Below, one piece after another: positions 27,826-37,253 of a stretch of 50,096 bases of DNA. The notes beneath the pieces are model-generated. The model did no database searches, was not told the DNA's origin, and worked only from the letters and a program-made list of their open reading frames with translations. The position numbers and the translations under genes are program-made. Within the stretch, counting starts at the first letter, position 1. Each line of letters starts with the position of its first letter. Origin of the DNA: Cladosporium sp. IMV 00045 (Eukaryota; Ascomycota; Dothideomycetes; Cladosporiales; Cladosporiaceae); NCBI GenBank assembly GCA_001931905.2, contig MSJI02000625.1, positions 1-50,096 of the forward strand, read 5' to 3'.

Positions 27826-30800
27826 ATGCCGTCTATCAAGAGTGCAACACAGCGATGTATGAAGCTCTTCGCGTCGATCTGCGCCAGATCTCACACTGCA
27901 CCGGCAAAATACTCCGAGCAGATGACACCTAGCATGCTGGAAGACGAATACGATCGCTTCAAGATGTGGAGTGGCAATTTAGGAGCGCTACAGAAAGGGC
28001 ATGCGTCTCTGGACTGGCGCCTGTGCGATGCAGAGGTGATGTCTACCAGTATTCTCGATATCCTCACGATACTGGAGAAGGATTTGTCAGGAAGTAAGCA
28101 CAATCGATATAAACACAAAAGCATGAATCGGCTAATGGCGAAATACAGGTCTTGAAGTACTGACCAGCGAACGGTTACCTTACGAGGAACAAGCATCAGA
28201 TTTCGACAGCGATTCGGACGATACAGCCAGCGATATTTCCCAAGTCCAGCCTCCGGAGCTTGTGTTGCGATCACAGAACATCAATGATACTATCAAAACC
28301 CTCTACAAGCTTTCATTCAGCATTCGTCGACCCGGTGTGAAGGTGGCACCTGAGAAGGCTCTGCTGTACCGCGAGATGATACAGGACACCACATACGAAT
28401 TTGGCGAAATATTTAATCCACTGGACCGGCTTCATGTCATAGGCCTGCTGAACGATCTCAGAAAAGAAGTTTTGATAAAGTCACTTGGTCGCGCAGTCGC
28501 ACATGGAGATCCGGAACTCCCAGAAGCCTCTGAATGCCCTCTCACCAATCGTCTTGCAGAAGCGGTCACGAAGCGACGCCGAAAGTTCAGATACTGGTCG
28601 AGACACAAACAGAAATTGGCCAAAATTACTTCTGATGAAGACGATGAGTCAAGAGATGGCCTTCCAATTGCAGGCCAAGATGATCAAAGTGGAAAAAATC
28701 GAGCCACCGAAGAGCAGAACAAGATACCCCGTGCTCCATCGCAGTCACTTGGGCCTCAAACAGAGACAACAGCCACCAAGTACATACCAGCACCAACTGG
28801 TCAAGATGACTCAGTCTCAGTCGCACCGTCAGCAAGCACAGCCAGAGACTTGGAAGGCCACGAGGCTATGCTTCCTAGACCACCTGAGACAGACGGCGAA
28901 GATTTCGAATGCCCATATTGCTTCATCCTCTGCCCTGCAAAGGAGGTGACGGGCAGTCGATGGAGGTGAGCTCCCTCTGTTCCAGTCATAAGATCTCAAC
29001 ACGGCTGACCTGCCTAGAAAGCATATGCTGGAGGATCTGCAGCCTTATCTTTGCACGTATGCGGACTGCAAGCTTCCCGAGCAATTGTTCGGTAGCCGTA
29101 CTGCGTGGGTGTTGCACGAAGATGCCTTTCATCGACAACTATGGAAATGCCGTGACCATCACAACATCGCTTTCACCACTGCGGAAGCATACCGTTCACA
29201 CCTCGAGAGGGAGCATCAAGAATTGGAGCCTGATCACTTGCAGGCTGTGATAGAGTCCTCTGCAACAGTGAGAGAAGACGACAGAGATCTTTGTCCCTTG
29301 TGCCTGATCCCCGTTAGCAGACTCGGAAAGGGCCAAAATCTCATCAAACATATCGCACACCATCTTGAACGGATTTCATGCTTTGCGTTGCCCAGAAACA
29401 TGGAGCTGGGTCGTGAGGTGGGCGACGATGATTCCTTGAGGCTGGCCTCTGACCAAAGCGACGACTCGCGAAGACTTTCCGACCTGGAATTTGTTCGCTC
29501 TGACCAGAGTGACGATCGACAGGATGCCACTGATTACTATGTCGATCCTGCCGGGTCAAGGGACGCTTCGCAAGATCCTGACGAGGATCCCCTCACGACC
29601 GAATTGTTTCGCTCTTGCTCCGAAGGACAGATATTGCGTGTACTTCATCTACTGGAAAAGGGAGCAAGTCCCAACTGCGTTTCTTCAAATGGAAGTCCCT
29701 TGTATGCCGCCTCGTCGAATGGTCATGTAAACATCGTGCGACTTCTCCTAGAGCGCGGCGCCAAACCTGATTCGGACACACCCAGTGCTGATGCACTTCT
29801 CGAGGCGTCTTTAAATGGCTTCGCCAACGTGGTGCAATTGCTCTTAGAGCACGGAGCCGATCCCAATCGTCAAACTAGGTCCGAGAATCTCGCACTTCAA
29901 GCTGCATCGTCAAGAGGCCACGAAGATGTGGTTCAACTGCTCTTGCAGGCTGGCGCATATGTCGATAAACAAGGCGGCTTTCATGGCACCGCACTTATGG
30001 CTGCATCAGCCGGTGGCTATGTAGGCGTAGTGCGACTTCTACTGGATTCTGGCGCCGACGTCAATGCACAAGGCGGTAAATATGGCAGCTGCCTCAAAGC
30101 TGCAACGATGTGCGGCCATGGACCACTGTTGCAACCATTGCTTTATGGGGGTGCTGAGCCTTTGACATCTGACCAGGTTGATCGAATGATCGAAGATGCT
30201 TGGCAAGATTACGAGGAGCACGAAAGTAATGAGTACTTGAAAAACAGCAGGTCAAACCCTATCTGCAATTTGGCAAGAGGTCTGCGCTACGAAGGCTCCG
30301 AAGGCTCCACGGAGAAGGCTGAAGGATTTCTTCAACGTGCGTTGGACTTCGAAAGCGAAAAGAATGAGGAAATCGATCTCTGTGTTCTTGATATCATCGA
30401 AGTACTTGCTCTTGTTTACGAGGATCAAGAGAAGTGGGAGGAAGCGGAAGCAATGTGCACTCGAGGTGTGAAAGAGAGCACCTCTCGGTTCGGAGCATCC
30501 AATCCAGAAACCCTACGGAGGATGCGTACCCTAGCCTATTGTCTAATGAACCAAGGCAGATATCGAGATGCCGTCAAAATGCACCGGGAGCTGCTGAGAA
30601 CTAGAGAGAAAATCCTAGGACAAGAAGCTAAGGACACCTTGCAAAGTGCCCACGATCTAGCAGTATCGCTTCGCGGGCTGGCAGGACACGCGGAAGCGGA
30701 GGGCCTGCTGCGGCGTGCGATGGAAGGGAGGCAAAAGAACCTTGGACCGGAGGCTTTTGGGACCTTGGAAAGCACAGGTGAGCTCGCAGGAGTGATAGAG

Positions 30801-30935
30801 GCTCTCGGTCGTCCTGAGGAGGCCGTCCCGTTGTACGAGCGGGCCGGAAATGGATTTGAGAAGACCCAGGGTCCCGAATACCACTGGACGAAGTACTGCC
30901 GGGAAGCAGTGGGGAGACTACGGCAACCAACTTAA
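27826..30935 (+). CDS. Zinc-finger, ankyrin and TPR repeat protein (fungal NLR-like architecture)
   Basis: Three exons: 27826-28093, 28149-28965 and 29018-30935 (introns of 55 and 52 nt), 1000 aa. An N-terminal helical module (about residues 1-90, including EYDRFKMWSGNLGALQKGHASLDWRL in part) is one often found at the front of fungal NLR-like proteins. A Cys/His region follows (about 340-500: ECPYCF, CTYADC, LHEDAFH, CPLC, HIAHH), like the zf-C2H2_AcuF type. Residues 553-745 hold about five or six ankyrin repeats (NGHVNIVRLLLERGAKPD, GHEDVVQLLLQAGAYVD). Residues 790-985 hold kinesin-light-chain-like TPRs (NQGRYRDAVKMHRELL, GRPEEAVPLYERA). There is no NACHT or NB-ARC P-loop between them, so it is not a full NLR; it looks like an adaptor built from the same parts. 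An alternative start at 27736 is possible. Confidence 0.85.
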
Positions 30936-32297
30936 CATTTTCTCGCCTCGCAGATGTTGCACGGTCAATTCAAGTACTCCGACCTGAAACATATACTCCT
31001 TGCTTTAGGACTTGACAAACAAGTCGTAGAAGTTGAATCCAGACATCAATCACTATACTCACGGGTCATAAAACTCCGTATGTTGGCTTGAGCGCTACAC
31101 ATCACGAAGAACGTAGGTCTCCGGAGAACGATTTCTAGATAGAGTTACGAGGTCAGCATCAAAATTTGGCCCTTCACCGATGTAAAAATCTAGACTTTGT
31201 GCATGGGAAATCCTTGTAGTAGAGCATCATTAGCTGATATATCGGGTGGGTAATTTGAGCTGCGCGAAGACTCACGACTGAGTACGGTATCATTTCCTTG
31301 AAAAGATGTTTATGCGATCGACCATACAAGCGGCTGCGTATGCTTCGAATATTAAGATCAGGGTAGAATCGGATATGAGGTACATCATGAAGCTTAGTAG
31401 AATGCACGCTCGGCGTGTTAGGATGCCTGTTAGGAAAGCATCCTGTACCAAGGTTTAGATCGAATTCACAGGTAGGAAATATATTCAAATATCATTGATA
31501 TTCTTCGATGAGTGGACATTTTATTACGTCATGGATGCGTTGGATAACCACTTTGATGAGAAATATCAATCACGCCAGTCGTCCCTTTCAGACAACATGG
31601 CAAACATGGGCTGACGAGTCTGAGCCCTATGCTTGTGCTACAAAAGAGCGCCCGAAACAAGGCAGCGCGGAAGGTCATATAAACTCTGCAGTCGATGATC
31701 CGATTCGGGCGTTGTCTAGACGGCAAAGGATCGACTTTTTGAGTGGAGATTTGAAAGTGTAACATGCATGACGTTGCCGTGTTGACGTCGGGTTGTCGGT
31801 GAGGTGGTGAAGGGCTTGCGTGCTTTTTGTTGGAATCAACGAGCAGTCAATTGATTGAAGAGAAGCGTGGTATAGGCATTCCATACAGTAAATTTACCGG
31901 GTTGAATGTAAGTGAGTTGAATACAAGTAGTGACGTACCAAGGTGAAGTGAAGCATCGCGTTTTTTTGCCTACGTGACGGCAAGCGCGTGTTGCCTGGCG
32001 TCTCCAGCCAACGGGAAAGTTTGATATTAAGCTGTTGCTGCTGGCCCCAGCCACCAACCACGTCAGATCTGCGAAAGCTCCCTCTGCCCATCAGAGACAC
32101 ACAGCTCGCCCGTAGGCTCCTACACCACCGTTTCTGCACAGCTTCTGCCTCTTGTCCTTGCTCTCTTACACACATACCACTACAAACCACCACGCCAATT
32201 GTACTTGCATTGTTTCTGAAAGCACTTGTTGCACTTTTGGCATATACTTTTTACACAGCACTTGGCTAGTGTCGACACCACACATTGCATCTCAACC
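30936..32297. other. Intergenic
   Basis: 1.36 kb between two plus-strand genes. The last 250 bases are C/T/A-rich and look like a promoter and leader. The upstream part is unremarkable; a 104-codon minus frame at 31174-31488 shows no recognisable domain. Confidence 0.4.
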
Positions 32298-35200
32298 ATG
32301 CCGCCCAAGCGGTCCAAGAAAACCGACAGCTCCAGTCAGTCTCAACCAGAACCTCAAAGGCCCGTCCGTACATCAGGCAGGAAGAGAAGAGCCAGCGATG
32401 CCTCGAGCGTGCAATCGGAGCGACCCACGAGCAGTCAGGGCTCAGTGACTGCCGGTCCTGCGAAGAAGCGCAAGACGAAGAAGAGCAAGACTGCGGTCTC
32501 AGAAGAGCCGGAGACTATCATTGAGGAGGAAGAGGTCACCGTGACTGAGCCACAACAGACTGTCACCTACCCAGCACTGGAAGGCATAGATGAGCTGCAG
32601 GCCACGACTGCTGGCGCTGCAAATGATGTGCAGCAAGACGACGCGACTGAGACTCACACCGAGACTCGCCACGTTCACTTCGGATCCGACGACGTCGTCG
32701 AGAAGTCGACTGCTACACACAAGACTCCTCATAACAAGATGGCTATCAAGCGCCGTATCACCGAGTCGCCAATTGCTGCGCGCGCCGCCAGTCCCAAGCG
32801 CTACCGTACCATAACCCACCGCACATCCCTACCCTCGACTCTGTCCCAGGAACATCTCGAACCAGTACAAACAGTCCAGGAGAACCGTTTCACTTCTCTG
32901 CGTCAGGTGCTCGACGAGCGCATCCGTCGCCGCATGCGCCGTAGCCAAGCTGGTCAAGCATCACCTGAGCTAGATGATCTCGACAACACCTATTCCTCCC
33001 AGAAAGAGCTTGAGATTCTGCGGTCAGAGACTGCTTCGAAGGAGGCCAGGATCAATGAGCTCATTCTGGAGCTTGAGGCTCAGAGACAGCTGGGTATCGA
33101 CGCCAACTATGATTCTAAGGCGGAGCAAGAGAAGCTGCGCTCTGTCGAGTTGGAGCTTGAGGTCTTGCGCAAGCAGATTCTTCTCAACCGTGCTCGTGGG
33201 CATCTGGATGATCTCCCCGACGATAACATGATGGTCATCGACAGTCAGGAGGAAGTCACTCTCCGCCAGCAGCGTGGTCCCGAAACACCGTCCGGAGTTG
33301 GTAAGCGATCGACTCTGTCCGGCGAGCTGAGGACTTCCGGTGGCGAACTACTCCTCGCTACTCCTGGTCACAGGAAATGGGAGGATGAGCGTCGTCGCTT
33401 CCAGGATTCAATTCTGGCTCTCAGCAGAGAGGCAAACGAAGCCACCACCAACCTGCAGATTCTGAACATCGAGCTTCAATCTCTCGGTTTCTCCGATGGC
33501 GATGATGTTGAGGGTCTTAGCGTCGTCCAAAGCATTCGCGAGACTTTCGACAACATCCGTGAGCGTCTCGACCTCATCCTGCCCGGAACCTTGCCCGAAA
33601 ACGCTTCGAACGCAGAGATTCTGGATCTTCTCATTGCCAACGTCAAGGAGTTTGCCGAGCAGCTCCGCGTTAGCGACAGGGAGAAGCAGGAGCAAGTCTC
33701 CCTCTCCATCGACCTCCGCATTCAGGTCGACAAACTCATCGACCACCTTGCAGCTTCCGAGATTCGTGTTCAACAGCTTAAGCAGCAATGGCGCGAGCTG
33801 GACGAAGGCTCAGAGCGCAAGGAGCGCGAGATCGAGGATCTCGAGGCCGACCTTGACGCCGCTGAGGAAGAGAAGGCAGCCACTGAGAATGCTTTGAAGG
33901 CGGCGAACACTCAGGTGAAGAACTTCGAGACCGAGATCACCGACCTGCATCAGAGCACCCAGAGGCTTACCGTCTCGTTGCAAGGATACAGGGATGAGGA
34001 GGCGAGGCTGCAGAACCTGATCACCAAGATGGAGGCGGACCACAGCAGCTTGATTGCTAAGATGAACGCTGAGCGCGAGGCCACCGTTGGCGATCTCGAG
34101 AACCGCCTTGACGCTGAGAATGTGCTCCGCGAGGAGGCCGAGAAGTTGTCGGAAGCACAACAAGTCACCATCACTGGCCTCGAGGCTCGCATCCTTGCCA
34201 TCGAGACTGAACGTGATGCCCTTACAATTGAATTCCAACAAGCTCAGGCCGATCTCCAGGCCGAGCGCCTTGTTCGCGAGCAGGCAGAGACCGACGCATC
34301 CCAGAAGGATGTCGAGGTGAGCGACCTCGAAACTCGTGTCACTAACCTTGAGACCGAGCTCGAGACCATCTCGACCGAGCTGGAAGAGCTTCGCAACATG
34401 AACGAGGCCGAGAGACGCCAGCGCGAAGCCGCCGAGACTGATCTGGATGATCGTAATGCCGAGATCGAGGAGCTCAACAAGAAGCTTCATGAACGCGGTA
34501 CTGAGGCAAACGGTCTTCGCCAGAAGCTCTTCGAGGTGCAGCAGCAGAATGGCGAAAAGATCAAGAATCTCGAGACCGCTGCTTCTGAACGTGAAGCCCA
34601 GTACAACGGAGACATTGCCGATGAAGTTGAGAGGCGCGAGGACGCAGAGGAAATCATTCGCACCCGCGATGCGACTATCTTGGAGCTGACGACCTCTCTT
34701 GCCGAGACTGAGGAGAGGATGGCCGCTCTGCTTGCCCTGCGTGATGCTCGTATTCAGGAGCTTGAGCAGGAAGTCGCAGCGAAGGATGCTGAGATCGGCC
34801 GCCTTCAGGATGACTTGCGCTCTGTTGAAGAGCAACTCGGCCTGCAGACCACCGAGAACCAGGAGCATCGTGAGGAGCTCGAGGCGTCGATCCTCTCCCT
34901 GCAGACGACGATCAACAACTACGAAATCACCATCCAGAACCTTCAACGCGAAGCCACCACGTCGAACGAGCTACACGACTCCGAGATGGAAGACCGCAAC
35001 TCCACCATCGCCTCCCTCAACCACAACGTCACCGTCCTCAAATCCCAAATCTCCTCTCTCGAAACCGAGAAAATTGGCCTCGAAGACCGCGTCACCAACG
35101 AAGCCGAGGCCATGCTCCGCCTCTCCGCCGAGAAGGAAGACGAGATCGACCACCTCAAACAAACCATCCGCGACAAGCAATCCAAGATCCTCATCGTCGA

Positions 35201-35651
35201 AGAGAAAGCCGTCGAAGCCGACCGCCGCTGGCAGGAAGTGCTCGACGCGCGCGACGAGGAAATCAACTCCATGCGCGCCCAAGCCGAGACCTCCACCGCC
35301 ACCTTCGAGGAAGTCAGCATGCAGCGCGACAGCCTCAAGCAGCAGTTCCAGGCCTACATCCGTCGTTCCGCGGGCGTCATTGATAGCTTGCAGGCGGCGC
35401 TGGAGCGTGCGCGCGCCACGGCTGCTTCGGAGGGGAATGCTTTCAAGAACGAGGGTGGCGATTTGCTCGCGGAGTTGGAGGGCATGGATGAGATAACGGA
35501 GATGGTTTCGTCGAAGAAGACTGTCCAGCACGCTTCTTCTAGTAGCCAGCAGGCTTCGAGCAGGAAGAGTGCGGGTAAGGGCAGGAAGAAGAGAGTCTAT
35601 GACTCTGGCTTTGGAGTGGCGAGCGATGAGATTGATGGTGAGGCTGCTTGA
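32298..35651 (+). CDS. Large nuclear-type coiled-coil protein
   Basis: Intronless, 1117 aa from MPPKRSKKTDSS. The N terminus (about 1-180) is basic with nuclear-localisation-like clusters (SGRKRRAS, AKKRKTKKSK) and Ser/Thr-Pro sites (ESPIAA, KTPHNK). A short conserved-looking block FTSLRQVLDERIRRRMRRS lies near residue 200. From about residue 225 to 1050 the sequence is almost pure heptad coiled coil, with Leu/Ile/Val at a/d positions and Glu/Arg/Lys/Gln elsewhere. It is interrupted by breaks near residues 310-360 (PETPSGVGKRSTL) and around LPGTLPENASN. The C terminus is basic (SSRKSAGKGRKKRVYDSGFG). This suggests a scaffold of chromatin, the spindle or the nuclear pore, but no family name is justified. 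Strong codon bias explains several long antisense open frames. Confidence 0.85.
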   Translation: MPPKRSKKTDSSSQSQPEPQRPVRTSGRKRRASDASSVQSERPTSSQGSVTAGPAKKRKTKKSKTAVSEEPETIIEEEEVTVTEPQQTVTYPALEGIDELQATTAGAANDVQQDDATETHTETRHVHFGSDDVVEKSTATHKTPHNKMAIKRRITESPIAARAASPKRYRTITHRTSLPSTLSQEHLEPVQTVQENRFTSLRQVLDERIRRRMRRSQAGQASPELDDLDNTYSSQKELEILRSETASKEARINELILELEAQRQLGIDANYDSKAEQEKLRSVELELEVLRKQILLNRARGHLDDLPDDNMMVIDSQEEVTLRQQRGPETPSGVGKRSTLSGELRTSGGELLLATPGHRKWEDERRRFQDSILALSREANEATTNLQILNIELQSLGFSDGDDVEGLSVVQSIRETFDNIRERLDLILPGTLPENASNAEILDLLIANVKEFAEQLRVSDREKQEQVSLSIDLRIQVDKLIDHLAASEIRVQQLKQQWRELDEGSERKEREIEDLEADLDAAEEEKAATENALKAANTQVKNFETEITDLHQSTQRLTVSLQGYRDEEARLQNLITKMEADHSSLIAKMNAEREATVGDLENRLDAENVLREEAEKLSEAQQVTITGLEARILAIETERDALTIEFQQAQADLQAERLVREQAETDASQKDVEVSDLETRVTNLETELETISTELEELRNMNEAERRQREAAETDLDDRNAEIEELNKKLHERGTEANGLRQKLFEVQQQNGEKIKNLETAASEREAQYNGDIADEVERREDAEEIIRTRDATILELTTSLAETEERMAALLALRDARIQELEQEVAAKDAEIGRLQDDLRSVEEQLGLQTTENQEHREELEASILSLQTTINNYEITIQNLQREATTSNELHDSEMEDRNSTIASLNHNVTVLKSQISSLETEKIGLEDRVTNEAEAMLRLSAEKEDEIDHLKQTIRDKQSKILIVEEKAVEADRRWQEVLDARDEEINSMRAQAETSTATFEEVSMQRDSLKQQFQAYIRRSAGVIDSLQAALERARATAASEGNAFKNEGGDLLAELEGMDEITEMVSSKKTVQHASSSSQQASSRKSAGKGRKKRVYDSGFGVASDEIDGEAA

Positions 35652-36312
35652 AGTTGGAAGAATGTGAGAGTTGGAAGGATTTGATGGAATTGGAGACTGC
35701 TGCGATGTGGTAATTACGAATGATTTTTCTTGGTTTTGGGAGGGGCATCTTTTTGGGATGGTTTTTTTTTTGGAAAGCATTTCTATTCACGACTGGGGAT
35801 AAGAGGAACAACAGTCTTGTCTGTTTGTTCTCTGGGTCTCGGTCAGATCAGCGACTATGGAATTTGTATGGGGTTTCTTTTGTTCACTTTGGGCGTGTTT
35901 TACTTTTGGGGATTTTTCTTTTTCCTTTAAATGAATGGAAGTACATGACAGACGAGAGCATACACATTATTGTCATTATCACTATCATCACCATCTTCAC
36001 CTATTATTGCCTTGGACGAAATTTCAATGTATGGTCATTTTCACTTTTTATCGTTTGAACTTCCCTTCTCATCCTTCCTTTCTGTCAAAGCTCGAGATAG
36101 TCTCATTGTTAGGATAGAACAATGAGCCATGTCTCCTCTTTTCGGGTAGCTTTTTAGACATCCTCCTCGTTCTATGTCGATTCATTACGGATCCTCATCT
36201 TCGAATTGCCCCAGTGAGGCTATCACAGAGCGATGGCTTATCCAGCTGAAAGAAACATTTTGCAGTGTATATTAATCAAATCAGACCACCAATTTACCAA
36301 GCGAATTCCCAG
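35652..36312. other. Intergenic
   Basis: 3' region of the coiled-coil gene, T/G-rich on the plus strand, including a run of ten T near 35762-35771. Nothing else seen before the tRNA gene. Confidence 0.4.
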
Positions 36313-36410
36313 TCCTCGCTGGCGCAACCGGTAGCGCGTTCGGCTGTTAGAATCCTCGAATGGGATCTCAGCACACCGGAAGGTTAGTGGTTCGAGCCCA
36401 CTGTGAGGAG
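36313..36410 (+). tRNA. tRNA-Asn (anticodon GTT) with a 25-nt intron
   Basis: All arms can be drawn. The acceptor stem pairs tcctcgc (36313-36319) with gtgagga (36403-36409), with G as discriminator base. The D arm is gcgc aaccggta gcgc. The anticodon stem ttcgg pairs with ccgga (36376-36380), and the spliced loop ctgttaa carries anticodon GTT at 36346-36348. The T arm is agtgg ttcgagc ccact. The intron, 36350-36374, starts one base 3' of the anticodon, the standard place for tRNA introns. A and B boxes are normal. T-rich stretches from about 36434 to 36450 can end Pol III transcription. Confidence 0.95.
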
Positions 36411-37253
36411 TTCTTCTCGCGAGAGACGAGCTTTACCTTTTGCTTTTTTTGCCGTACCTACTGTCTATATCTTACTTGGTGCAAGTCGTCTGCGTGGTTT
36501 GGGGTGGCTGTACTTTGAATGATATGCTTGCTGGGACTACATGCGGTGGATTAAGCGACCGCGTTTCGGCGCAACACCCTTGGCTTTGTCGTTCTTCCAC
36601 TTCACTTCACTCTCCAGGCAAATCCGTTGCGGATAGCAAGCGCCTCGTCAGGAGAACCAAGGGACGTTTGTCGCAAAAAGCAACTGCGCTCCGCCTGCGG
36701 TGCCGCTGCGGTGACGCTGCGCTCTAAGTGAGATGAACAAAATGCTCAAAATTTGCAAGGGAAGATGGAGTAGAGGAAGGTTGTCTGTTTGCTTTGACGT
36801 TAAATTGCCTAACCACTGCCTTCAGCAAGCGGGTTCAGCGAGTTCACCCAGGCCATCGCGCTATATACGTAAGCAATCATACCTCAGTGTTCACCAAGAC
36901 GTGATGAGTGTGCCTTTTCCTTTCACCCAGTGCCGTTTCCGTTCCACCCTCATGCCGAATCCCCTCCATTCATCCTTCCGGAGAACAAGCAAGAAACCCA
37001 TGATCCAGTAAACGCCTCGCCAAGAAAGAAAGAAATGAAAAAAGGAAATGAGGTATAGTGAGTAGAAAGCCAGAGCAAAGAAGCCAAAAAGAGAGGAAAA
37101 GAAAGAAAAGAATACGAAACGCACGCTCTCCGCCAACCCAACCTAGCCGGTCCACCAAGTTTCTCCCCGAAACTCATTCGTCGGGAATACGATTAAAGGA
37201 AAGCCGTAGTGAGCAACGCAACGCAACGCAAAGCAAAATCCATCCAGCCCACA
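36411..37253. other. Intergenic
   Basis: Between tRNA-Asn and the 3' end of CDH1 (minus strand). The part 37020-37110 is strongly A/G-rich on the plus strand (gaaagaaatgaaaaaaggaa and similar). A short acgca tandem lies near 37216-37235. No gene seen. Confidence 0.4.

Noticed and set aside
33810..34946. 378-codon frame antisense to the coiled-coil gene (also 34971-35780)
   Set aside because: Long antisense frames are expected where codons such as GAG, CTC and GCC dominate. The Leu-rich product is the mirror image of the heptad coil.
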